A stretch of 64,000 bases of DNA from CALGYY01 sp963678485. GTDB taxonomy: Bacteria; Bacteroidota; Bacteroidia; Bacteroidales; CAIWKO01. The position numbers and the translations under genes are program-made. Location of the stretch: positions 4,650,001 to 4,714,000 of the forward strand of contig OY782882.1 of assembly GCA_963678485.1 (NCBI GenBank), in the 5' to 3' direction. How positions within the stretch are numbered: position 1 is the stretch's first letter; every line of letters begins with the position of its first letter. Positions 54,551 to 64,000 of the stretch are shown piece by piece. The notes under the pieces were generated by a model that saw only the letters and a program-made list of their open reading frames with translations, made no database searches and was not told the DNA's origin.

Positions 54551-57500
54551 ATGAAAAGAATAGTACTCAGCTTCGTTTTAATGATTTTTTGGGCGGTCGC
54601 TTCTAATGCACAAACAACCTGTGCAACAGCAATTAATTTAACCCCAGGAACACAGCAATGTGGAACGAATAGTAATGTTGGTTCCTTTCCTGATGATGGA
54701 AGTGCCCCTACAAACCCCTGTAACAGTAGTTACAATGATGGTGAGTACTGGTACAAATTCGTTGGTACTGGAGCTCCGCTTCAGCTTACAGTTAGCGGAC
54801 TTACGGCCACATATGCCGGATTATACGTTTTGACAAGCTGCCCAGCCAGTTCACCTACCTGCGTTGCAAGCTATTCAAGCGGAAGTTCTTCTGCGAACTT
54901 TACAGTAACAACACCTGCTCTTACAACGGGAGTGACATATTATATTGCCATTGTTAACTATGCTGCGCCATACAGTTCTGCATTCTGTCTGGATGCAACA
55001 TTGCTTACAACTTACTTGATGGCTAATACCTCGGTAACAACTTGCGCTGGTGTATTCATGGATCCACAAGGTGCAGCCAATTACACTGACTTCAATGGAT
55101 CGAGGACCATGACTTTTTGTTCAGGGACAGGACAGGCTTTGAAATTCGTTTTCAGTACATTTGAAACAAATGAGGTTGCAGATAACCTTAAAATCTATGA
55201 TGGGCCAACCACTGCATCAACTTTATTAGGAACCTATAGCCAGACAACTAGTCCGGGAACAGTTGTATCTTCTGGAACTTGCCTCACCTTTGTTTGGACC
55301 ACTGATAATAACAATGCAAATACACCTGGCTGGGAAGCGTCGATTAGTTGTGTTGCTCCTCCTCCATCAAATAATGATTGCGCTGGTGCAACACCATTAA
55401 CAGTTAACCCGACCAATGTTTGTACGGCAACAACAGCAGGAACCATCCTTAATGCGACTGCATCCTCACAATCGATTGGAACCTGCTTTGGTACAGCCGA
55501 TGATGATGTTTGGTATTCTTTTGTTGCCACCGGTCCAACTCATATTGTTTCTTTAACAAATGTGGTTGGTTCCACCACTGATATGTATCACGCAGTATAT
55601 AGTGGAACCTGCGGTGCGCTTACAAATCTTATCTGTAATGATAATGACCAATCGACCGTAACTGGCCTTACAGCCGGTAACACTTATTATGTTCGCGTTT
55701 ACACCTACACATCAACCCCAGGACAAACAACAACTTTTAATGTGTGCGTTGGAACGCCTCCCCCCCCACCTGCAAATGACGAATGTGCAAATGCCACATC
55801 ACTTACTGTGAATCCAACCAATGTCTGTACTTCTTATGCAAGTGGTACCATTATGTCGGCAACACCATCATCACAATCAATAGGTACTTGCTCTGGCACT
55901 GCCGATGATGATGTTTGGTATTCGTTCGTTGCTACCAGCACCACACATATTGTTACTATATACAATACTGCTGGATCGACCACTGATATGTATCACGCTG
56001 TGTATCGCGGACCTTGCGGCTCACTTACCAATATTATATGTAATGATAATGACCAGTCCATTGTGTCAGGACTGACAATTGGAGTAACTTATTACGTTCG
56101 CGTTTATACTTATACTTCTACCACCGGACAAACAAGTACATTTAATATTTGTATTGGAACACCTCCTCCTCCTCCAGCCAACGATGAATGCGCTAACGCT
56201 GTTCCGCTGACAGTAAATCCTACAAATATCTGTACATCATATGCTAGCGGAACGATTATGTCAGCAACTGCATCATCACAATCTATTGGTACCTGTTCCG
56301 GAACAGCGGATGATGATGTTTGGTACTCATTTGTTGCGACAGGAACATCACATATTGTAACCATCTACAATACTGCCGGATCAACAACAGACATGTATCA
56401 TGCAGTATATCGCGGTCCATGTGGTTCCCTTACCAATATTATATGTAATGATGCAGACCAATCTATTTTAACTGGACTTACCATTGGAGCTACTTATTAT
56501 GTTCGTGTTTATACTTACACTTCTACGACGGGTCAGTCCTCGACTTTTGATATATGTATCGGAACCCCACCACCTCCACCAACCAACGATGATTGCGCTG
56601 GAGCTATTAGTGTTCCTGTTAACCCAACGTCAACATGTACAAGTGTGACTGCCGGAACATTGTATTCAGCAAATACATCAGCACCAGCCTTGACCCCTTG
56701 TGTAGGCACAGCCTATGGCGACGTTTGGTATAAATTTGTTGCCACCACGACCACCCAATATATTTCTTTAAACAATGTAGCAGGCAATCCAACTAGTCTT
56801 TATTTTGCTGTGTATAGCGGAAACTGCGGTTCGTTGACCAACATTCTTTGCTCAACGTCTATCAGTGCTACTGTAAGTGGATTAACAGTTGGATCAACGT
56901 ATTATGTTAGGATCTATTCCCCTTATACAGCAAGTCCGACATCAACATTCAATTTATGTGTTGGAACCCCTGACCCAACAGCATTATGCGGTGGAGCAGA
57001 TCCTTTCTGTACAGGCAATGTGTATACATATCCGGGTGGTGTTAATGCTGGTACTGGCGAGGTTGGCCCAAACTACGGATGTTTGTCAACAGAGCCAAAT
57101 CCTGTTTGGTATTATCTCAAAATCGCTACAGCTGGACCTATTACAATCAGTATGAGTAGTGCTCCTGCCGTGGATATCGATTTCGCATGCTGGGGTCCTT
57201 TTTCATCTCCAACAACACCCTGTACTGCTCAATTGACTGCAACCGGAACAAGCTGGAGTAGTGATAACCCTCATGGTTCTTATCCTTATCCCTACGGCAA
57301 CCTTGTGGATTGTAGTTATAATTCTGCAGCATCTGAAATTTGCGGTATTCCAAACGGAGTTGTTGGTGAGTATTATTTATTGATGATCACAAATTATTCT
57401 AATCAACCTACAAATATTAGCTTCTCACAAACAGGTGGCGCTGGTGCTACAGACTGTAGCATTGTTGCTCCTCCGATTACCAACAATGGTCCGCTTTGCG

Positions 57501-60500
57501 TTGGACAAACCTTGCAGCTCACGGTTACAAACCCTGTAGCAGGAGCTACTTATACATGGACAGGACCTCACGGATTTTCATCTAATGCCATGAACCCAAC
57601 ACACGCTAATATCCAAACTGTAGATGCTGGTGTTTATTCCCTTGTGATTACTGTTGGAGGTGTTAGCAGTGCCGCTGTTACAACAACCGTTGTTGTTAAT
57701 CCTGTTCCTGTTGTTACACCCACAGCAACAGCTGCTTCTATTTGTGCAGGAGCTTCTTCTTCATTAAGTGCAACAAGTACTGTTGCTGGAACAACATACT
57801 CATGGATGCCGGGTTCTTTAACAGGTTCTCCTGTTTCAGTGACTCCAGCTGCCACCACAACTTATACAGTGACTGGAACAGCATCCGGTTGCACGGCTTC
57901 TTCCACAGTGACTGTTACTGTTAAACCAAATCCTGTTGTAACACCAACAGCCACACCTGCCACACTTTGCGCTGGTGCTTCTTCTTCGCTTAGCGCGACG
58001 AGCACTGTAGCTGGTACAACATACGCATGGATGCCGGGTTCATTGTCCGGAACACCTGTAAGCGTTACTCCTGGAGCAACCACAACATATACTGTTACTG
58101 GAACTGCTGCTGGTTGTACCGGATCTGCAACTGTAGCTGTAACCGTTAACCCAAATCCTGTGGTAACACCCACTGCAACGCCTGCGACTATCTGTGCCGG
58201 AGCTTCTTCATCACTTAGCGCGACAAGCACTGTAGCTGGAACCACATATGCATGGATGCCCGGTTCATTATCAGGAACACCTGTTTCTGTTACACCAGGT
58301 GCTACAACAACATATACTGTTACTGGAACAGCCGCCGGATGTACCGGTTCTGCTACCGTTGCTGTTACTGTTAATCCTTTGCCAGTGGTCACACCCACAG
58401 CTACACCAGCTTCAATTTGCGCAGGCGCTTCTTCCTCACTTAGCGCCACGAGCACTGTAGCAGGAACCACCTACGCTTGGATGCCGGGATCATTATCCGG
58501 GACACCTGTCAGTGTTACACCTGGAGCAACAACAACCTATACAGTAACTGGAACAGCAGCCGGATGTACAGGTTCTGCCACCGTGACTGTTACTATAAAG
58601 CCCAACCCTGTTATTACACCGACTGCTACTCCCGCAACACTTTGCGCTGGAGCTTCTTCTTCGCTTAGTGCGACGAGTACTGTGGCTGGCACCACCTACG
58701 CATGGATGCCGGGTTCATTATCTGGCACCCCCGTTTCTGTTACTCCGGGAGCAACCACAACCTATACAGTAACTGGAACAGCTGCCGGATGTACCGGCTC
58801 TGCTACCTTAGCTGTTACTGTTAATCCTTTACCAGTGGTCACCCCCACAGCTACACCAGCCTCTATTTGCGCGGGCGCATCTTCTTCACTTAGCGCAACC
58901 AGCACTGTAGCAGGAACCACCTACGCATGGATGCCAGGTTCATTATCAGGGACACCTGTTTCTGTCACCCCTGGAGCAACCACAACATATACAGTCACTG
59001 GAACAGCAGCCGGTTGTACTGGTTCGGCAACAGTGACCGTTACAATAAAACCAAACCCAGTGGTTACTCCAACAGCAACACCCGCCACAATTTGCGCCGG
59101 TGCTTCTTCTTCACTTAGCGCGACAAGCACTGTGGCCGGAACCACCTACGCATGGATGCCCGGTTCATTATCAGGAACACCCGTTTCAGTTACTCCGGGA
59201 GCTACAACAACCTATACTGTAACTGGAACTGCCGCTGGTTGTACTGGATCTGCAACTGTGGCTGTAACGGTTAACCCAAATCCTGTGGTCACACCAACAG
59301 CGACACCTGCCGCCATTTGCCTTGGAGCATCATCTTCTCTCAGTGCGACAAGCTCTGTAGCAGGAACCACCTACGCATGGATGCCAGGGTCATTATCCGG
59401 AACACCTGTTTCTGTTACACCGGGTGCAACAACAACATATACTGTTACAGGAACAGCTGCTGGTTGTACCGGTTCAGCAACAGTAACAGTTACAATTAAT
59501 CCAAATCCTGTGGTAACACCCACCGCAACTCCTGCCACTATCTGCGCTGGCGCATCTTCATCACTTAGCGCGACAAGCACTGTAGCTGGAACCACCTACG
59601 CATGGATGCCCGGTTCATTATCAGGAACACCTGTTTCTGTTACACCAGGTGCTACAACAACATATACTGTTACTGGAACAGCAGCCGGATGTACCGGCTC
59701 TGCTACCGTTGCTGTAACAGTTAATCCTTTACCTGTTGTTACACCAACAGCTACCCCTGCCTCAATTTGCGCCGGTGCTTCTTCATCACTTAGCGCGACG
59801 AGCACTGTAGCTGGAACCACTTATGCATGGATGCCGGGATCATTATCAGGAACACCTGTCAGTGTTACTCCGGGAGCAACAACAACATATACCGTAACAG
59901 GAACAGCAGCCGGATGTACAGGTTCTGCCACCGTGACTGTTACTATAAAGCCCAACCCTGTTATTACACCGACTGCTACTCCCGCAACACTTTGCGCTGG
60001 AGCTTCTTCTTCGCTTAGTGCGACAAGTTCTGTAGCAGGTACCACCTACGCTTGGATGCCAGGTTCATTATCTGGCACCCCCGTTTCTGTTACTCCGGGA
60101 GCAACCACAACCTATACAGTAACTGGAACAGCTTCTGGATGTACTGGTTCAGCTACTGTGGCTGTAACTGTAAATCCAAACCCAGTGGTAACACCAACCG
60201 CTACACCTGCTGCACTTTGCGCCGGGGCTTCCTCTTCGCTTAGCGCGACGAGTACTGTAGCTGGAACCACTTATGCATGGATGCCGGGTTCATTATCAGG
60301 AACACCTGTTAGTGTTACACCAGGAGCTACAACAACCTATACTGTTACTGGAACAGCAGCCGGATGTACCGGTTCTGCAACTGTGACTGTTACTGTAAAT
60401 CCAAATCCTGTGGTAACACCAACCGCCACACCTGCCACTCTTTGCGCCGGGGCTTCTTCTTCGCTTAGCGCGACGAGCACTGTAGCTGGAACCACTTACG

Positions 60501-63500
60501 CTTGGATGCCGGGTTCATTATCAGGAACACCTGTCAGTGTAACACCTGGAGCGACCACAACCTATACAGTAACTGGAACAGCAGCCGGATGTACTGGTAC
60601 TGCAACTGTTGCTGTAACAGTGAATCCAAATCCTGTGGTAACACCAACCGCTACCCCTGCCACACTTTGCGCTGGAGCTTCTTCTTCGCTTAGCGCAACG
60701 AGCACTGTAGCTGGAACCACCTACGCATGGATGCCGGGTTCATTATCAGGAACACCTGTCAGTGTTACTCCGGGAGCTACAACAACATATACAGTAACTG
60801 GAACAGCTGCCGGATGTACTGGTACTGCTACTGTTGCTGTAACGGTAAATCCATTGCCGGTGGTATCAATTGTACCAACACCGGGAACCATTTGTGCCGG
60901 GGCCTCATCATCACTGGCAGCAAGTGGTGCAACAACATACAACTGGAGCGGTGGACTGGGAACTGCAAATCCATTAGTGGTAAGTCCTTTAAGCACTACC
61001 ACCTATACTGTTACTGGTACTTCATTAGGATGTACAGGATCTGCATCCGTGACTGTAAATGTTAATCCAAACCTTTCAGTGTCTATCGTCCCAACACCTG
61101 CGACTATATGTGTTGGCGCATCATCATCACTGGCTGCCAGTGGAGCAACATCCTACAACTGGAGTGGTGGTCTGGGAACTGCAAACCCATTAGTGGTAAG
61201 CCCAATATCAACAACCACCTATTCTGTTACAGGAACATCGCTTGGTTGCACCGGTTCTGCTAGTGTTACCATAACAGTGAATCCAAATCCTGTGGTAACA
61301 CCAACCGCTACACCTGCCACACTTTGTGCTGGTGCTTCTTCTTCGCTTAGCGCGACGAGTACTGTAGCTGGAACCACTTACGCTTGGATGCCGGGTTCAT
61401 TGTCTGGAACACCTGTCAGTATTACACCTGGAGCAACAACGACATATACGGTAACTGGAACAGCAGCCGGATGTACTGGATCTGCAACTGTGGCTGTTAC
61501 TGTAAATCCAAATCCTGTAGTGACACCAACCGCCACACCTGCGACTCTTTGTGCTGGTGCTTCTTCTTCGCTTAGCGCGACCAGTACTGTAGCTGGCACC
61601 ACCTACGCATGGATGCCGGGTTCATTATCAGGAACACCGGTCAGTGTTACACCAGGCGCAACAACAACATATACCGTAACTGGAACAGCGGCTGGTTGTA
61701 CTGGCTCTGCTACTGTGGCTGTAACTGTAAATCCAAATCCGGTAGTGACACCAACCGCAACTCCTGCTACACTTTGTGCTGGAGCTTCTTCTTCGCTTAG
61801 TGCAACGAGCACTGTAGCTGGAACCACCTACGCATGGATGCCAGGTTCATTATCTGGAACACCCGTTTCTGTTACACCGGGAGCGACCACAACATATACA
61901 GTAACTGGAACAGCAGCCGGATGTACTGGTACTGCTACTGTTGCTGTAACTGTGAATCCAAATCCTGTAGTAACACCAACCGCGACACCTGCCACACTTT
62001 GCGCTGGAGCTTCTTCTTCGCTAAGCGCGACGAGTACTGTAGCAGGAACCACTTATGCATGGATGCCGGGTTCATTATCAGGAACACCTGTCAGTGTTAC
62101 ACCGGGAGCAACCACAACATATACAGTAACTGGAACAGCATCCGGATGCACCGGTTCTGCAACAGTTGCCGTAACGGTAAATCCAAATCCTGTGGTAACA
62201 CCAACCGCGACACCTGCCACTGTATGTGCTGGAGCTTCTTCTTCACTTAGTGCAACAAGTACTGTTGCTGGTACCACTTTCGCATGGATGCCGGGAGCAT
62301 TATCAGGAACACCTGTCAGTGTTACTCCTGGAGCTACAACAACTTATACAGTTACAGGAACAGCAGCCGGATGTACTGGTACTGCGACTGTTGCTGTAAC
62401 AGTGAATCCAAATCCTGTGGTAACACCAACTGCTACACCTGCCACTCTTTGTGCTGGTGCTTCTTCCTCACTTAGTGCGACGAGCACTGTAGCTGGAACC
62501 ACCTACGCTTGGATGCCGGGTTCATTATCAGGAACACCTGTCAGTGTTACTCCGGGAGCTACAACAACATATACAGTAACTGGAACTGCAGCCGGATGTA
62601 CTGGCTCTGCAACAGTTGCCGTAACGGTAAATCCAAATCCGGTGGTAACACCGACCGCAACTCCAGCCACACTTTGCGCTGGAGCTTCTTCTTCGCTAAG
62701 CGCGACGAGTACTGTAGCAGGAACCACTTATGCATGGATGCCGGGTTCATTATCAGGAACACCTGTCAGTGTTACTCCTGGAGCTACAACAACTTATACA
62801 GTTACAGGAACAGCAGCCGGATGTACTGGTACTGCTACTGTTGCTGTAACAGTGAATCCAAATCCTGTGGTAACACCAACCGCGACACCTGCCACTCTTT
62901 GTGCTGGAGCTTCTTCTTCACTTAGTGCAACAAGTACTGTTGCTGGTACCACTTTCGCATGGATGCCGGGAGCATTATCAGGAACACCTGTCAGTGTTAC
63001 TCCTGGAGCTACAACAACTTATACAGTTACAGGAACAGCAGCCGGATGTACTGGTACTGCGACTGTTGCTGTAACAGTGAATCCAAATCCTGTGGTAACA
63101 CCAACCGCAACACCCGCCACACTTTGCGCTGGAGCTTCTTCTTCACTTAGTGCAACGAGCACCGTAGCTGGAACCACCTACGCTTGGATGCCGGGATCAT
63201 TATCAGGAACACCTGTTAGTGTGACACCGGGAGCAAGCACAACATATACAGTAACTGGAACAGCAGCCGGATGCACCGGTTCTGCAACAGTTGCCGTAAC
63301 GGTAAATCCAAATCCTGTGGTAACACCAACCGCGACACCTGCCACTGTATGTAATGGCACCGCATCATCGCTTAGTGCAACAAGCACCGTAGCAGGAACC
63401 AGTTACGCATGGATGCCGGGATCATTATCAGGAACACCTGTCAGTGTTACTCCGGGAGCAACAACAACCTATACCTTAACCGGAACAGCAGCCGGATGTA

Positions 63501-64000
63501 CCGGAACTGCTACCGTAACAGTGACCGTGAATCCAATACCTACAGTTACTGTTCCTGCAAACATCATTGTCTGTAACAATGGTGCAGTTGCCGCAGCAAA
63601 CTTCACAAGTACTCCGGCAGGCGCCACTTTCGCATGGACCAATAATAATACGACTATCGGTTTAGGAGCCAGCGGCTCGGGCAACATTCCGGGATTTACC
63701 GCCGTCAACACAGGAACAACACCAGTCACCGCTACAATTTCTGTAGTACCTACGCTGGCCGGTTGTGTTGGAACAGCAGTAACATATACTATTACAGTAA
63801 ATCCAACAGACAACCCAGCTTTCAACTACTCTCCATCAACATTATGTCTTACTGGAACCGACACCCCTGCAACCATTACGGGTGGTGCCAGCGGAACGTT
63901 CTCTGCTTCACCTGCAGGCTTAGTATTCCTCAACACCAGCACTGGTTTAATTGATGTAAGTGCAAGTTCTCTGGGAGCATATACAATCACCTTCAACACC
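54551..64000 (+). CDS. Giant secreted repeat protein, 3' end outside the window
   Basis: Open from the ATG at 54551 through the last base of the window (3150 codons, no stop seen). Signal peptide MKRIVLSFVLMIFWAVASNAQ. Residues ~22-160 form an Ig/PPC-like domain (DGEYWYKFVGTGAP). Residues ~163-273 form a CUB-like domain (ALKFVFSTFETNEVADNLKI, YDGP, CLTFVW). Residues ~275-805 hold four ~133-residue units beginning N-D-x-C-A and containing DDDVWYSFVAT, TDMYHAVY and TYYVRVYTYTS, separated by poly-Pro linkers. Residues ~805-970 have another domain (VWYYLKIATAGPITISMSS). From ~1050 to ~2995 there are 24 near-identical 75-residue units (LCAGASSSLSATSTVAGTT, AWMPGSLSGTPVSVTPGATT, GCTGSATVAVTVNP) interrupted by two variant units. 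New Ig-like sequence follows to the edge. A T9SS C-terminus is expected beyond the window but not seen. Confidence 0.9.
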   Translation, partial: MKRIVLSFVLMIFWAVASNAQTTCATAINLTPGTQQCGTNSNVGSFPDDGSAPTNPCNSSYNDGEYWYKFVGTGAPLQLTVSGLTATYAGLYVLTSCPASSPTCVASYSSGSSSANFTVTTPALTTGVTYYIAIVNYAAPYSSAFCLDATLLTTYLMANTSVTTCAGVFMDPQGAANYTDFNGSRTMTFCSGTGQALKFVFSTFETNEVADNLKIYDGPTTASTLLGTYSQTTSPGTVVSSGTCLTFVWTTDNNNANTPGWEASISCVAPPPSNNDCAGATPLTVNPTNVCTATTAGTILNATASSQSIGTCFGTADDDVWYSFVATGPTHIVSLTNVVGSTTDMYHAVYSGTCGALTNLICNDNDQSTVTGLTAGNTYYVRVYTYTSTPGQTTTFNVCVGTPPPPPANDECANATSLTVNPTNVCTSYASGTIMSATPSSQSIGTCSGTADDDVWYSFVATSTTHIVTIYNTAGSTTDMYHAVYRGPCGSLTNIICNDNDQSIVSGLTIGVTYYVRVYTYTSTTGQTSTFNICIGTPPPPPANDECANAVPLTVNPTNICTSYASGTIMSATASSQSIGTCSGTADDDVWYSFVATGTSHIVTIYNTAGSTTDMYHAVYRGPCGSLTNIICNDADQSILTGLTIGATYYVRVYTYTSTTGQSSTFDICIGTPPPPPTNDDCAGAISVPVNPTSTCTSVTAGTLYSANTSAPALTPCVGTAYGDVWYKFVATTTTQYISLNNVAGNPTSLYFAVYSGNCGSLTNILCSTSISATVSGLTVGSTYYVRIYSPYTASPTSTFNLCVGTPDPTALCGGADPFCTGNVYTYPGGVNAGTGEVGPNYGCLSTEPNPVWYYLKIATAGPITISMSSAPAVDIDFACWGPFSSPTTPCTAQLTATGTSWSSDNPHGSYPYPYGNLVDCSYNSAASEICGIPNGVVGEYYLLMITNYSNQPTNISFSQTGGAGATDCSIVAPPITNNGPLCVGQTLQLTVTNPVAGATYTWTGPHGFSSNAMNPTHANIQTVDAGVYSLVITVGGVSSAAVTTTVVVNPVPVVTPTATAASICAGASSSLSATSTVAGTTYSWMPGSLTGSPVSVTPAATTTYTVTGTASGCTASSTVTVTVKPNPVVTPTATPATLCAGASSSLSATSTVAGTTYAWMPGSLSGTPVSVTPGATTTYTVTGTAAGCTGSATVAVTVNPNPVVTPTATPATICAGASSSLSATSTVAGTTYAWMPGSLSGTPVSVTPGATTTYTVTGTAAGCTGSATVAVTVNPLPVVTPTATPASICAGASSSLSATSTVAGTTYAWMPGSLSGTPVSVTPGATTTYTVTGTAAGCTGSATVTVTIKPNPVITPTATPATLCAGASSSLSATSTVAGTTYAWMPGSLSGTPVSVTPGATTTYTVTGTAAGCTGSATLAVTVNPLPVVTPTATPASICAGASSSLSATSTVAGTTYAWMPGSLSGTPVSVTPGATTTYTVTGTAAGCTGSATVTVTIKPNPVVTPTATPATICAGASSSLSATSTVAGTTYAWMPGSLSGTPVSVTPGATTTYTVTGTAAGCTGSATVAVTVNPNPVVTPTATPAAICLGASSSLSATSSVAGTTYAWMPGSLSGTPVSVTPGATTTYTVTGTAAGCTGSATVTVTINPNPVVTPTATPATICAGASSSLSATSTVAGTTYAWMPGSLSGTPVSVTPGATTTYTVTGTAAGCTGSATVAVTVNPLPVVTPTATPASICAGASSSLSATSTVAGTTYAWMPGSLSGTPVSVTPGATTTYTVTGTAAGCTGSATVTVTIKPNPVITPTATPATLCAGASSSLSATSSVAGTTYAWMPGSLSGTPVSVTPGATTTYTVTGTASGCTGSATVAVTVNPNPVVTPTATPAALCAGASSSLSATSTVAGTTYAWMPGSLSGTPVSVTPGATTTYTVTGTAAGCTGSATVTVTVNPNPVVTPTATPATLCAGASSSLSATSTVAGTTYAWMPGSLSGTPVSVTPGATTTYTVTGTAAGCTGTATVAVTVNPNPVVTPTATPATLCAGASSSLSATSTVAGTTYAWMPGSLSGTPVSVTPGATTTYTVTGTAAGCTGTATVAVTVNPLPVVSIVPTPGTICAGASSSLAASGATTYNWSGGLGTANPLVVSPLSTTTYTVTGTSLGCTGSASVTVNVNPNLSVSIVPTPATICVGASSSLAASGATSYNWSGGLGTANPLVVSPISTTTYSVTGTSLGCTGSASVTITVNPNPVVTPTATPATLCAGASSSLSATSTVAGTTYAWMPGSLSGTPVSITPGATTTYTVTGTAAGCTGSATVAVTVNPNPVVTPTATPATLCAGASSSLSATSTVAGTTYAWMPGSLSGTPVSVTPGATTTYTVTGTAAGCTGSATVAVTVNPNPVVTPTATPATLCAGASSSLSATSTVAGTTYAWMPGSLSGTPVSVTPGATTTYTVTGTAAGCTGTATVAVTVNPNPVVTPTATPATLCAGASSSLSATSTVAGTTYAWMPGSLSGTPVSVTPGATTTYTVTGTASGCTGSATVAVTVNPNPVVTPTATPATVCAGASSSLSATSTVAGTTFAWMPGALSGTPVSVTPGATTTYTVTGTAAGCTGTATVAVTVNPNPVVTPTATPATLCAGASSSLSATSTVAGTTYAWMPGSLSGTPVSVTPGATTTYTVTGTAAGCTGSATVAVTVNPNPVVTPTATPATLCAGASSSLSATSTVAGTTYAWMPGSLSGTPVSVTPGATTTYTVTGTAAGCTGTATVAVTVNPNPVVTPTATPATLCAGASSSLSATSTVAGTTFAWMPGALSGTPVSVTPGATTTYTVTGTAAGCTGTATVAVTVNPNPVVTPTATPATLCAGASSSLSATSTVAGTTYAWMPGSLSGTPVSVTPGASTTYTVTGTAAGCTGSATVAVTVNPNPVVTPTATPATVCNGTASSLSATSTVAGTSYAWMPGSLSGTPVSVTPGATTTYTLTGTAAGCTGTATVTVTVNPIPTVTVPANIIVCNNGAVAAANFTSTPAGATFAWTNNNTTIGLGASGSGNIPGFTAVNTGTTPVTATISVVPTLAGCVGTAVTYTITVNPTDNPAFNYSPSTLCLTGTDTPATITGGASGTFSASPAGLVFLNTSTGLIDVSASSLGAYTITFNT
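55370..56975 (+). repeat. Four tandem ~400-bp units with proline linkers
   Basis: The units start at about 55370, 55773, 56177 and 56585. Units 2 and 3 are nearly identical in protein sequence, unit 4 is diverged. Each ends in a GTPPPPP or GTPDP linker; the first linker contains a run of eight C (55760-55767). Confidence 0.85.
57703..63540 (+). repeat. 26 tandem 225-bp units, 24 near-identical (AWMPGSLSGTP type)
   Basis: ATGGATGCC recurs every 225 bp from ~57800 to ~60726 (14 units), two NWSGGLGTANP-type units fill ~60860-61275, then ten more units run to ~63535. Long identical tracts at offsets of +1350 and +675 bp show recent block duplication. Confidence 0.93.

Noticed and set aside
58477..63150. 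Plus-strand short frames (MDAGFIIRNTCQCY type) in the same array
   Set aside because: Out-of-frame shadows of the AWMPGSLSGTP repeats; the real frame is open throughout and fits the signal peptide at 54551.
57862..63387. Series of open antisense frames of ~74 codons repeated every 225 bp (VPATVLVALSEEEAPAQ type)
   Set aside because: They are the reverse strand of the 225-bp units of the plus-strand giant gene; their regularity comes from the repeat, and none has a start signal or domain of its own.
1..64000. tRNA, rRNA, insertion sequence or prophage genes
   Set aside because: Looked for and not seen; the repeats present are short non-coding arrays or coding tandem modules without transposase.

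Overview
The window looks like a chromosome segment from a Bacteroidota (Bacteroidetes) bacterium. The evidence is the two kinds of type IX secretion (T9SS) C-terminal sorting domain, giant SprB-repeat adhesins, promoter -7 boxes of the form TAnnTTTG (two with a TTTG box 19 bp upstream), lipoproteins and signal peptides ending in A-x-A-Q, an almost complete lack of Shine-Dalgarno sequences, and several TTG starts. No rRNA, tRNA, transposase, phage gene or CRISPR array was seen.

Layout. 1-5.8 kb: small secreted or outer-membrane proteins of unknown role and a highly structured intergenic element (2628-2765). 5.9-9.7 kb: a tightly coupled two-gene operon, diaminopropionate ammonia-lyase (dpaL) then a fused 2Fe-2S/molybdenum xanthine-dehydrogenase-type hydroxylase, with a near-consensus promoter. 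9.7-13.1 kb: a DUF3795-like Cys-rich protein, a PKD lipoprotein and a T9SS type A secreted protein. 13.4-22 kb: four genes (SRPBCC/GyrI-like protein, lipoprotein, YdiJ/Dld-like FAD/Fe-S dehydrogenase, GT-C membrane protein) enclosed by a ~210-bp inverted repeat, then a YigZ-family gene; the intergenic spaces are full of 7-bp and 8-bp tandem arrays that often abut stop codons. 22-29 kb: parE, a bidirectional terminator, and a minus-strand run usp - arcC - zinc-ribbon/Yip1 protein - small membrane protein - zinc-ribbon membrane protein - ornithine carbamoyltransferase.

29.9-64 kb is a surface-protein locus. A 4062-residue adhesin carries 39 SprB-type repeats. Two TMTC-like multispanning TPR proteins (candidate O-glycosyltransferases) follow in an overlapping pair on the opposite strand. 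Next come a small secreted protein, a 2044-residue T9SS type B protein built of Ig-like modules, and a third giant gene (from 54551) that stays open through the right edge (3150 codons inside the window) and holds 24 near-identical 225-bp repeats plus two variant units.

How the parts may work together (inference). The giant proteins would cross the outer membrane by T9SS and act in adhesion or gliding. The TMTC-like pair between them is placed to glycosylate their Thr/Ser-rich beta-sandwich repeats in the periplasm. The hydroxylase, dpaL, carbamoyltransferase and carbamate kinase resemble parts of anaerobic purine and carbamoyl-phosphate catabolism known from enterobacteria and clostridia, but here they sit in two separate operons.
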